DNA of 64,000 bases from Streptomyces griseoviridis (lineage in GTDB: Bacteria; Actinomycetota; Actinomycetes; Streptomycetales; Streptomycetaceae): the NCBI RefSeq assembly GCF_005222485.1, contig NZ_CP029078.1, positions 4,491,501 to 4,555,500 of the forward strand, given 5' to 3'. Shown in pieces: positions 8,771 through 15,978 of this stretch. The position numbers were made by a program, and so were the translations under genes. The notes below the pieces were generated by a model that did no database searches, was not told the origin of the DNA, and worked only from the letters and a program-made list of their open reading frames with translations. The number at the start of each line of letters is the position of its first letter. The stretch's first letter is position 1.

Positions 8771-9555
8771 GATGTCGGGTGACCCGTTGCTGCCCCGCCG
8801 TTCAGCGCGTTGCTGATCTCCGAAAGGCGGGGCGCGGGCAGAGCGAACGCGTTGCTGGGGTTCCGGTGCGAGTGCCCACCGGCATTGATGCGGACGCCGT
8901 CTTCCAGCCACCAGTGAGCGGGAGTCCATTGGCCCTGGTGCTCAAGGAGCATCCTCGCCACTTCGGCGGGCTCCTCGATCACGGTGAGAGCAGTGAGCGC
9001 GCTGGTGAGGGCGGCGGTTGCGTCGCCGGGAAGATGAGCGTCGCCAAGTGTGGGGAAGAGCAGCAGGAGACGGGCGTCGGGGTCGTCAACGCCCTCGGTC
9101 GCCGGCTGTCGAGCAGCAGACAGCAACTCCGACCAGGCCATACCAGGCCCCATGAAGTGACCGTCGTCCACGGCAAGGGTCTCCGCTGTGGACCACGCCG
9201 GGTGATGTATCAGGTAGTCCACCCCATGGTCGCCCTCGATGTTGCGGTAGACGACGTGGATGGTGTGCCCGGAGGACAGAGGCACGCTGAACACCGGCCA
9301 CTCACGCTCGGCGGACAGCACCCGATACAGCTTCATGGCCGCGTCCCAATCCGCACCGAACGCAGCTCGCTGCGCGTCCTCACCGCGCAAACAGGTGCCG
9401 AGGTGCACGGGCCAGAAGAACGGATCGGCCAGGTAAGCAGTGCCCTGGACCAGAGGGCCGTCTTCGTATCCGGGGATCTTCAGCACGTGAGGATGATGGC
9501 ACGAGGGACGGACACCCCCTCGGGGCTGGAGCTTCCGTCCCGTCTCAGTCTCCAT
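8764..9555 (-). CDS. Conserved hypothetical protein
   Basis: 263 residues. I do not recognise a named family. It is soluble, acidic and Trp/His-rich, with blocks DPFFWPVHLGTCLRG, IHVVYRNIEGDHGVDYLIHHP and HQGQWTPAHWWLEDGVRINAGG. There is no signal peptide or membrane segment. The ATG at 9555 has a weak GGAAG ribosome site; a GTG at 9486 (VLKIPGYEDGPL) is an alternative start where the conserved-looking part begins. It lies inside the scar between truncated genes and tRNA-Ser, so it may be cargo left by an integrated element. Confidence 0.6.
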   Translation of the reverse strand: METETGRKLQPRGGVRPSCHHPHVLKIPGYEDGPLVQGTAYLADPFFWPVHLGTCLRGEDAQRAAFGADWDAAMKLYRVLSAEREWPVFSVPLSSGHTIHVVYRNIEGDHGVDYLIHHPAWSTAETLAVDDGHFMGPGMAWSELLSAARQPATEGVDDPDARLLLLFPTLGDAHLPGDATAALTSALTALTVIEEPAEVARMLLEHQGQWTPAHWWLEDGVRINAGGHSHRNPSNAFALPAPRLSEISNALNGGAATGHPTSG

Positions 9556-9560
9556 CCCAT

Positions 9561-9742
9561 TGCTTCCGGCACGCCGCCGTCTCGTTCTGGATCAGTGGCC
9601 TGGTGGACCCGGTGGAAGTCGCGTACCGAGCCGGCCACCGCGTCGCCGTGCTGTACCGCTTCTACGCCAAGATCCTCAAGGGTGCTTCGGCGCACGCCAA
9701 CAGCCTCATCCAGCAGGGGGTGAAGGCGGAGGAAGCGGAGTG
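9561..9742 (+). pseudogene. C-terminal remnant of a tyrosine recombinase (integrase)
   Basis: Open frame ending in TGA at 9742 that reads CFRHAAVSFWISGLVDPVEV, then AYRAGHRVAVLYRFYAKILKG. This matches the end of actinomycete site-specific integrases: box-II Arg in the RHAAVS block, the GH of box III and the nucleophilic Tyr in the YRFYAK block. The N-terminal and central domains are missing. It lies 139 bases from the 3' end of tRNA-Ser, the usual position of an integrase beside its attachment site. The protein is surely inactive as it stands. Confidence 0.8.
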
Positions 9743-9821
9743 AGTCCGGCCCACGGCTGGCCCACACGCACTGGTCAGAGGCGGTACACCCCCGATCCAG
9801 AGTGAGACAGGGTGAGCAGAA

Positions 9822-9853
9822 AGGGCGCGATCCCCGACGGGGGTTCGCGCCCT
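9822..9853 (-). terminator. Hairpin terminator for tRNA-Ser
   Basis: Perfect nine-base arms AGGGCGCGA (9822-9830) and TCGCGCCCT (9845-9853), extended by a C4/G5 inner stem. It lies about 30 bases beyond the 3' end of the minus-strand tRNA. Confidence 0.7.
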
Positions 9854-9881
9854 CTGACCAGCTACTTCGATGACCTCTGCG

Positions 9882-9968
9882 CGGAGGCGGTGGGATTTGA
9901 ACCCACGGTGACATCGCTGCCACGACGGTTTTCAAGACCGTTCCCTTAGGCCGCTCGGGCACGCCTCC
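9882..9968 (-). tRNA. tRNA-Ser (UGA anticodon)
   Basis: 87 nt class II tRNA. The acceptor stem is GGAGGCG/CGCCTCC with discriminator G. The D loop reads GCCCGAGCGGCCTAAGG, the anticodon loop CTTGAAA carries TGA, a long variable arm follows, and the T loop is GGTTCAAATCC. CCA is not encoded. A truncated integrase lies on its 3' side, so this gene has probably served as an attachment site. Confidence 0.97.
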
Positions 9969-10032
9969 CCGCGCCGGCCGGTGATCGGCGGCGCGGGGAC
10001 AAGAGTAACGGGTCGGTACGCGCGCGTGCCGG

Positions 10033-11604
10033 TCAGCTGTCGCCGTCTCGGGTGGCCAGCGTGAGTTGCACCGTGTGGGTCTTGCCGCCCCGTTCGTAGG
10101 TGATCGTGACCTTGTCGCCGGGCTTGTGGGTCCAGATCTCGCCGATCAGGGTGGGGCCCGAGTCGATGACGTGGTCGTCGAGCTTGGTGATGACGTCGCC
10201 CGGCTTCAGTCCCGCCTCGGCCGCGGGGCCGCCCGCCTCGACCGCGTCCGAGCCGCTCGCGCCCTGCTCGGTGATCTTCGCGCCGCCCGCGGAGTCCTCC
10301 AGGGACACCGACGCGCCGATCTTCGCGTACACCGGCTTGCCGGTCTTGATCAGCTGCTGGGCCACGTACTTGGCCTGGTTGATCGGGATCGCGAAGCCCA
10401 GGCCGATCGAGCCGGACTGGCTGGAGCCGCCGAGGCCGCCGCTGCCGGTGGACTGGATCGCGGAGTTGATGCCGATCACGTTGCCCTGGGCGTCGAGGAG
10501 GGGGCCTCCCGAGTTGCCCGGGTTGATCGAGGCGTCCGTCTGGAGGGCGCTCATGTACGACGCGTTGGAGCCGCTGCCGTCGCTGGAGGCGACCGGGCGG
10601 TTCTTGGCGCTGATGATGCCCGTGGTGACCGTGTTGGACAGGCCGAACGGCGCGCCGATCGCGATCGTCGAGTCCCCGACGGCGACCTTGTCGGAGTCGC
10701 CGAGGGTCAGCGGCTTGAGGTCCGACGGCGCGTTCTTCAGCTTGATGACGGCGACGTCGTAGCCCTGCGCGTGGCCGACCACCTCGGCGTCGTACTTCTT
10801 GCCGTCGGGGAAGGTCGCCGACAGCTTGCCGCCGCCCACCGCGTCGGCGACGACGTGGTTGTTGGTGACGATGTGGCCCTGCTTGTCGAAGACGAAACCG
10901 GTGCCGGTGCCGCCCTCGCCGCTGCTGGACTCGGCCTCGATGGTGACCGTGCTGGGCAGCGACTTGGCCGCCACGCCCGCGATGGTGCCCGGGTCCCGCT
11001 TGACGGCGCCGCCGCTGGTGGACGCGGAGACGGTCGTCGAGCCGCCGCCGTCGTCGTTGTTCTTGGCCAGGGTGTAGCCGACCCCGCCGCCGAGACCGCC
11101 GGCCACCAGGGCGGCGATCAGGATCGCGACGGCCAGGCCACCGCGCCCGCGGCCGGACTTGGGGGCGGGCTGCTGGGGATACGCGGCGCCCCACACGTCG
11201 GTCCCACCGGTCCCGCCGGCTCCACCGGTACCGCCGGCACCGCCGGACCCGTCGATTCCGCCGGACCCGTCACCCGTGCCGGCCGCGCCCGCGCCCTGGT
11301 ACGCGTACGCCGGTGTGGCGGGCGGCGGGGGCGGCCAGGACGCGTCGGGCGCCGAAGCGCCGTACGGCGGGCGGTGCGGGTCGCCGTGGGCGGCCTGCGG
11401 AGCCGTCGCGCCCTCGGCGCCCGGGTAGCCGGGCGCCGGCGCGGGGGCGCCCTGGGGCACCGGCGGGATCGGGGTCGTGGGGGCGCCGGCGGCCCCGTCG
11501 GCGGCCGTGCGCTCCTGGGGTGCGGGGGCAGCGGGAGCGTCCACCGGCACGGGGGGTGCGGACGGGGCCGGTGGTACCGCGGTGCCCTCGTTCTCGGTGC
11601 TCAC
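10033..11604 (-). CDS. HtrA/DegP-like trypsin-type serine protease with PDZ domain
   Basis: 523 residues from a GTG at 11604 with a GAGGAG ribosome site. Residues 1-150 are a Pro/Gly/Ala-rich cytoplasmic region with GGTGG repeats. One membrane helix covers about 157-179. The trypsin-like domain carries the triad His250 (VTNNHVVAD), Asp283 (GYDVAVIKL) and Ser365 (NPGNSGGPLL). A PDZ domain covers about 430-515 (AAEAGLKPGDVITKLDD). The layout is that of membrane-anchored HtrA envelope proteases facing the outside. No neighbouring sensor or sigma factor indicates its regulation. Confidence 0.95.
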   Translation of the reverse strand: MSTENEGTAVPPAPSAPPVPVDAPAAPAPQERTAADGAAGAPTTPIPPVPQGAPAPAPGYPGAEGATAPQAAHGDPHRPPYGASAPDASWPPPPPATPAYAYQGAGAAGTGDGSGGIDGSGGAGGTGGAGGTGGTDVWGAAYPQQPAPKSGRGRGGLAVAILIAALVAGGLGGGVGYTLAKNNDDGGGSTTVSASTSGGAVKRDPGTIAGVAAKSLPSTVTIEAESSSGEGGTGTGFVFDKQGHIVTNNHVVADAVGGGKLSATFPDGKKYDAEVVGHAQGYDVAVIKLKNAPSDLKPLTLGDSDKVAVGDSTIAIGAPFGLSNTVTTGIISAKNRPVASSDGSGSNASYMSALQTDASINPGNSGGPLLDAQGNVIGINSAIQSTGSGGLGGSSQSGSIGLGFAIPINQAKYVAQQLIKTGKPVYAKIGASVSLEDSAGGAKITEQGASGSDAVEAGGPAAEAGLKPGDVITKLDDHVIDSGPTLIGEIWTHKPGDKVTITYERGGKTHTVQLTLATRDGDS

Positions 11605-11890
11605 AGCTTCTCTCCTCGATCCACGGCTGTTGTTCTCGGTCGCACTCGGTCACGCTCGTTCTCGTTGGTCGACGGCCCGGCGCGCTTCAGCTGTGCATGT
11701 CCTTTTGTATGCCGTCAGCTTTTCCCATGAGCCGTCAGGGCACCATAAGCTGGGCCTGTGGGTGTACGGCTATTCCTTATATAGGTCATGACGGTACAAA
11801 AGGCTGCAATTCGGATTCCGCCGATCGCCCACCAGGTCCTTTACGCGGACACACCCGCCACCGCCCCGCCCACGATGGCACCATGACGCG

Positions 11891-12700
11891 GTGACCCACG
11901 CACGGCAGCACCGGATCCAAGTCGTCGCCCACCGCGGAGCCTCCGAAGACGCTCCCGAGCACACCCTGGCCGCGTACAAGAAGGCGATCGAGGACGGTGC
12001 GGACGCCCTCGAATGCGATGTGCGGCTGACGGCCGACGGACACCTCGTCTGCGTCCACGACCGCCGCGTCAACCGTACGTCCAACGGCCGCGGCGCGGTC
12101 TCCGCGCTGGAGCTGGCCGACCTCGCCGCCCTGGACTTCGGCTCCTGGAAGGCGCGCGACGAGGCGCCCGACTGGGAGTTCGGCGCGGACGACCGCGCCG
12201 ACACCTCCGTCCTCACCCTCGAGCGGCTGCTCGAACTGGTCGCGGACGCCGGGCGGCGGGTGGAGCTGGCGATCGAGACCAAGCACCCCACGCGCTGGGC
12301 GGGGCAGGTGGAGGAGCGGCTGCTGCTGCTCCTGAAGCGGTTCGGCCTCGACGCCCCCGCCTCCGCCGCCGACTCCCCGGTCCGCGTGATGAGCTTCTCG
12401 GCCCGCTCGCTGCACCGCGTGCGGGCCGCGTCGCCGACCCTGCCGACGGTCTATCTGACGCAGTTCCTCTCACCCCGGCTGCGGGACGGACGGCTCCCCG
12501 CGGGCATCCGGATCGCGGGCCCCTCGCTGCGGATCGTACGCAGCCACCCGGGATATGTGGAGCGGCTCAAAAGGGCCGGCCACCAGGTGCACGTGTGGAC
12601 CGTCAACGAGCCCGAGGACGTCGACCTCTGCGTCGAACTGGGCATCGACGCCATCATCACCAACCGGCCAGGTCCGGTCCTGCGCCGCCTCGGCCGCTGA
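11891..12700 (+). CDS. Glycerophosphodiester phosphodiesterase
   Basis: 269 residues, GTG start at 11891 (the ATG eight bases earlier hits a stop). GDPD catalytic signature: VVAHRGASEDAPEHT with the metal/catalytic His and Glu, ALECDVRLTADGHLVCVHD with the second His, and VHVWTVNEPEDVD near the end. No signal peptide, so a cytoplasmic enzyme releasing glycerol-3-phosphate from glycerophosphodiesters is likely. The gene stands alone. Confidence 0.93.
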   Translation: MTHARQHRIQVVAHRGASEDAPEHTLAAYKKAIEDGADALECDVRLTADGHLVCVHDRRVNRTSNGRGAVSALELADLAALDFGSWKARDEAPDWEFGADDRADTSVLTLERLLELVADAGRRVELAIETKHPTRWAGQVEERLLLLLKRFGLDAPASAADSPVRVMSFSARSLHRVRAASPTLPTVYLTQFLSPRLRDGRLPAGIRIAGPSLRIVRSHPGYVERLKRAGHQVHVWTVNEPEDVDLCVELGIDAIITNRPGPVLRRLGR

Positions 12701-12949
12701 GGCGCCGCCGGCCGGAACCCGCCGACCGGTGAAGACCTGACGGCACACCGCGGCCCACGGCCCCCTCCGCCGTCATTCCCCGACCACACCCCAGGGCCCA
12801 AATCAGGCCAAACGGCTACAGGGTGTGCACCGGCGCGTTCGGTGCGTGTTCGAACGCGGTGAATGCGTCGTCGGACCCGATGCGGCCGGTTTCCGGCACA
12901 GGCGGGTGGGGCATCCACACCGTGGCGTGGGGCGAAGGAGGTGTCGGGG

Positions 12950-13513
12950 GTGGCGTTGGTGATGGCACAGGAAGTGCCCGCGTCGTCGAGCATGGCCGTT
13001 CCCCACGGTCCTGCGGGCGTGGGCGAGGCACGACACCGGATGCGGGAACAACTACGTGTCGGCGGGGTGTCGGACACGGTCATCGACGATGCCGTTCTGA
13101 TCCTGTCCGAACTGCTGAGCAACGCGTGCAGACACGGCCGCCCGCTGGGCGACGCCCTCGCGGGGGACGGCGACGTCCGGGCCGCCTGGAACGTCGACCT
13201 CGGCGGCCGGCTCACCGTGGAGGTGACGGACGGCGGCGGCCCGACCCGCCCGGCTCCGGCCACCCCGTCGGTGACCGCGCACGGCGGCCGCGGCCTGAAC
13301 ATCATCACCGCGCTGGCCGACGACTGGGGCGTCAGGGACGACGCCCGCGGCGAGGTCACCGTCTGGGCGGTGGTCCACAAGGACGTCCACGATCCCGATG
13401 CCGGCTACCGCGGGGACGATTTCGCTACGCGCGTCACCGCCCCGTCGCCCCGCCCGCTGGCGACGACCCTGCCCGCGCTGGACTTCGCGGACGCCTTCGA
13501 CGACCTCGACTGA
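12950..13513 (+). CDS. HATPase-domain regulatory protein (anti-sigma-kinase-like)
   Basis: 187 residues from the GTG at 12950, eight bases after AAGGAGG; an upstream ATG at 12863 has no ribosome site. The GHKL fold shows the N box ILSELLSNACRHGRP, VEVTDGGGP and HGGRGLNIITALADDWG. There is no His-phosphotransfer or sensor domain, so it belongs to the SpoIIAB/RsbW-like stand-alone ATPases abundant in Streptomyces. The tail rich in Pro, Asp and Phe is unlike RsbW. Partner unknown. Confidence 0.87.
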   Translation: MALVMAQEVPASSSMAVPHGPAGVGEARHRMREQLRVGGVSDTVIDDAVLILSELLSNACRHGRPLGDALAGDGDVRAAWNVDLGGRLTVEVTDGGGPTRPAPATPSVTAHGGRGLNIITALADDWGVRDDARGEVTVWAVVHKDVHDPDAGYRGDDFATRVTAPSPRPLATTLPALDFADAFDDLD

Positions 13514-13524
13514 ACGACGTCACC

Positions 13525-13620
13525 GGCCCGGCGCCCGGAACGGCGCCCGGCACGGCGCCCGGCACGGCGCCCGGCACGACGGCGGCCCGGCACCCGGCAC
13601 GACGGCCGGCACGACGGGCC
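13525..13620. repeat. 15-bp tandem repeat (GGCGCCCGGCACGGC type)
   Basis: About four near-perfect copies of a 15-base unit just after the HATPase gene, decaying into related GGCACGACGG copies. Together with the next array it fills the 420-base gap before the DUF5926 gene. Confidence 0.8.
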
Positions 13621-13697
13621 GGGCCCTCGCCGCGCACCGGGCCCTCGCCGCAGGCCGGGCCCCCAGCACTGGTCGAGCCATCTCCACGGACCGGCCG

Positions 13698-13861
13698 GTG
13701 TCCACAGGCAGCCCCTGTCCACAGGCGGCCGTGTCCGCGGTCCTGGCGGTGTCCACAGGCAGGCCCCGCCCGCACGCAGGCCCTGTCCACATGCGGCCGG
13801 TGTCCACAGGCAAGCCGTGTCCACGGACCGGCCCCTGTCCACAAAGGGAGTGTTGTCCACA
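13698..13861 (+). promoter_or_regulatory. Array of DnaA-box-like nonamers (NTGTCCACA)
   Basis: Seven nonamers, all in the same orientation: 13698-13706, 13715-13723, 13749-13757, 13783-13791, 13800-13808, 13835-13843 and 13853-13861. The last is the exact Streptomyces DnaA box TTGTCCACA; the others differ only at the first base (G or C). An eighth, GTGTCCACG, is at 13817-13825. The cores are set in a looser repeat (TGTCCACAGGC). The array lies in the non-coding gap upstream of the DUF5926 gene. Confidence 0.6.
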
Positions 13862-13935
13862 GGCTCCCGACGCTTTTGGCTCGAACGGCTAGGCTCCCGC
13901 CGTACCAGACGAGCCGTAATCGGGAGACACCCACG

Positions 13936-14901
13936 ATGGCCAAGAAGCAACCCCAGACGAAGGCCAAGCGCCCGCAGCTGAAGGACGCGGAGATCCCGGT
14001 GGTCGGCGCGCGCGAGCCCTGCCCCTGCGGCAGCGGCCGGCGCTACAAGGCCTGCCACGGGCGGGCCGCCTCGCACGCCGTCACCGAGCTGGTGCACCGG
14101 CCCTTCGAAGGGCTCCCCGGCGAGTGCGACTGGGTGGCGCTGCGCGAGCTGGTCCCCGCCGCCACCGTCGAGCTGCCCCTGAAGGACGGCCTGCCCGAGG
14201 GCGTTCCCTCGGTCACCCTCGCCACCGTCCTGCCGATGGCGTGGCCCGCGCTGCGCCGGGAGGACGGCTCGGTCCTGCTCGGCCTCCAGAACGACACGGC
14301 GTCCGGCGACATCAGCCGCGACCTCGCCGACACCCTCGTGCGCGCGCTCGACGCTGCGCCCGGCTCGCCGGTGCAGGGCCGCCGGGCCCCCGCCGAGGGT
14401 CCCCGGTTGCAGGATCTGCTGGACCCCGCAGGCGCGTTCGAGCCAGTTGTGCACAGCGGCTTCGAGTTCTGGGTCCCGGACGCGGAGAACGCCACGCCGG
14501 AGGTCACCGCCTCCCTCGAGCGGGCCAACGCCGCCGCCATCCCCACGGTGCGCCTCGCGGGCGTCGACGCCGCCTACTGGTGCGAGACGCCGGACAAGAA
14601 CCACCTGCGCTGGGTCATGCCGTACCCGGAGGAGCAGCTTCTGGACGCTCTCGCGCGGCTGCACGCGGCGGGCCGCTCCAGTCTCGGCGAAGGCACCCGT
14701 CTGGTGGGCTCCTTCCGCGCTCACGGGCTCACCGTGCCGGTCTGGGACCTGCCGAGCGGGGTCGGCGCGGAGGATGTCGAGAAGCCGGCCGCCGAGTTCG
14801 CCGACCGGCTCGCCGAGGCGCTCGCGGCGGACGCGCCGCTGACTGCCGACGAGCGTCGGGCACGTGGCGGACTGACCAACCGGCAGGTCACGCTGAGTTG
14901 A
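13936..14901 (+). CDS. DUF5926 family protein with SEC-C zinc motif
   Basis: 321 residues starting at the ATG at 13936 with GGGAG upstream. After a basic N-terminus (MAKKQPQTKAKRPQLKD) comes a SEC-C-type zinc-binding motif, EPCPCGSGRRYKACHG, at about 35-51, as in the SecA C-terminus. The remaining ~270 residues are the actinobacterial DUF5926 domain (YWCETPDKNHLRWVMPYPEE). Probably cytoplasmic; role unknown, although SEC-C motifs often contact SecB, ribosomes or other proteins. A DnaA-box-like array lies immediately upstream. Confidence 0.88.
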   Translation: MAKKQPQTKAKRPQLKDAEIPVVGAREPCPCGSGRRYKACHGRAASHAVTELVHRPFEGLPGECDWVALRELVPAATVELPLKDGLPEGVPSVTLATVLPMAWPALRREDGSVLLGLQNDTASGDISRDLADTLVRALDAAPGSPVQGRRAPAEGPRLQDLLDPAGAFEPVVHSGFEFWVPDAENATPEVTASLERANAAAIPTVRLAGVDAAYWCETPDKNHLRWVMPYPEEQLLDALARLHAAGRSSLGEGTRLVGSFRAHGLTVPVWDLPSGVGAEDVEKPAAEFADRLAEALAADAPLTADERRARGGLTNRQVTLS

Positions 14902-14912
14902 CGGGCGGTGTC

Positions 14913-14956
14913 GGGACCGGCCTCGGCTGACTCGCCGGTCAGTCGCGGCCGGTCCC
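14913..14956 (+). terminator. Nested GC-rich hairpin after the DUF5926 gene
   Basis: Ten-base perfect arms GGGACCGGCC (14913-14922) and GGCCGGTCCC (14947-14956), with an inner CTGAC/GTCAG stem. There is no T run, so it would be a Streptomyces-style hairpin terminator eleven bases after the stop codon. Confidence 0.6.
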
Positions 14957-14964
14957 GCCCGATC

Positions 14965-15110
14965 GGTGACTCCGGTCACAAGTACCCGTCGTCAGCGGCG
15001 AATCCGTGACCGGAAAGCCCGGATCGAATTTGCGAACCGGCGATCTCTTGTTACCGTTCCAGTAGCCCGGTTGCTGGTGCATCCCCCGTCGCCAGCAACC
15101 GGGTCTTTTC
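14965..15110 (+). ncRNA. Candidate structured RNA or riboswitch-like leader with no downstream gene
   Basis: Non-coding plus-strand segment with an eight-base perfect pair CCGGTCAC (14972-14979) and GTGACCGG (15006-15013) enclosing GCGGCGAATCC, then GGAAAGCCCGG, and closing in a textbook intrinsic terminator. The GGCGAATCCGTGACCGGAAA stretch reminds me of the c-di-AMP (ydaO) leaders before Streptomyces cell-wall hydrolase genes, but I cannot align it. The next gene is on the opposite strand, so it is either an orphan leader or a small RNA. Confidence 0.4.
15066..15109 (+). terminator. Strong intrinsic terminator
   Basis: Perfect twelve-base arms CCCGGTTGCTGG (15066-15077) and CCAGCAACCGGG (15092-15103), followed by TCTTTTC. 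This is the most classical Rho-independent terminator in the window and points along the plus strand, where no unterminated gene lies upstream. Confidence 0.85.
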
Positions 15111-15145
15111 ATGCCCGCGTTCTCTTTACGGAACGCCGCCGTCCG

Positions 15146-15934
15146 TCAACTCCCGTCAGGTGCACCGGAGTTGCTGCCGGACCGCAGCAGCAGAGGCCCA
15201 CGGCCCGCCCGCGCCGCGAACTCCGTGACGGCCGTGTAGCCGTCGAAGCCGCCCCTGCTGGACTCCCTCGGCGTCTCGCACGTCCTCGGGTCGTCGCCGG
15301 CCCCCACGGCGCAGCTCGTCCGCACGGTGCGGTCCTCGGGACCCATCAGGGTGAGGACGGCGTCGAGGGCGTCGCCGGTCGCGTTGCGGTAGTAGGTGCG
15401 GGCCCAGGTGTCGCCACCCTGTGTCAGCACGCACGTCTGTGCCTCGATGCCCTCGGGGGAGGTGAGTTCGGGGCCGCAGCGGGCGGCGGTGGCCAGGCCG
15501 AGGCCGAGCAGCAGCGGGGTGCGGGAGGGCCGGGCGGCGGGCGCCTTGGCGTCCTGACCGGCCGGACGGGCCTCCCCGAAGGAACCGGGGGAGCCGACGG
15601 AGCCGGGGGAGCCGACGGAGCCGGGGGAGCCGACGGAGCCGGGGGAGCCGACGGAGCCGGGGGAGCCGACGGAGCCGGGGGAGCCGACGGAGCCAGAGTG
15701 GCCGGAGTAGCCGGAAGGTGCGGGCGGGCCGGACGCGTCGGTGGGGTCCTGCGGTCCGACGAGCCCGGACGATCTCATGGGTCCGGTGGCGCCGGCGGAC
15801 CCGGATGGGGGGCGCGCGGCGGCGTGGTCCCTGTCGCCGACCGGCCCCGCGGACGCCACGGCCAGCGGCAGCGCGAGCGCGCACACCACGGTGCCGGCGA
15901 GGCCCAGCAGACGAAGGTTCATGGGACGGAACAT
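15146..15934 (-). CDS. Secreted protein with collagen-like GSPGSV repeat
   Basis: 262 residues from the ATG at 15934, or 258 from the ATG at 15922 (MNLRLLGLAGTVVCALALPL), which begins directly with a signal peptide. The mature N-terminus is Ser/Pro/Gly-rich and contains six exact copies of the hexapeptide SPGSVG encoded by a perfect 18-bp repeat. The C-terminal ~110 residues hold Cys in RCGPEL, QTCVL, RTSCAV and DPRTCETPRES, likely disulfide-bonded outside the cell. I do not recognise the C-terminal domain. The repeat is probably an extended linker whose length may vary. Confidence 0.75.
   Translation of the reverse strand: MFRPMNLRLLGLAGTVVCALALPLAVASAGPVGDRDHAAARPPSGSAGATGPMRSSGLVGPQDPTDASGPPAPSGYSGHSGSVGSPGSVGSPGSVGSPGSVGSPGSVGSPGSVGSPGSFGEARPAGQDAKAPAARPSRTPLLLGLGLATAARCGPELTSPEGIEAQTCVLTQGGDTWARTYYRNATGDALDAVLTLMGPEDRTVRTSCAVGAGDDPRTCETPRESSRGGFDGYTAVTEFAARAGRGPLLLRSGSNSGAPDGS
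15585..15692. repeat. Six perfect copies of an 18-bp unit
   Basis: Unit CCGGGGGAGCCGACGGAG, copies starting at 15585, 15603, 15621, 15639, 15657 and 15675, with no mismatch. It encodes the SPGSVG repeat of the secreted protein and keeps frame, so copy-number change would lengthen or shorten the protein without breaking it. Confidence 0.95.
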
Positions 15935-15978
15935 AACTTCCGCGCGCGGGCAGGCCGCCCCGCGCGCGCCGGACACCC

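Noticed and set aside
8025..9968. Direct repeat of the tRNA-Ser 3' end as attL/attR
   Set aside because: I looked for a second copy of the tRNA 3' segment through the scar and saw none, so element borders cannot be set.
13698..13861. Possible CRISPR array because of regular repeats
   Set aside because: Units are short and degenerate, spacers are not unique, and there are no cas genes.
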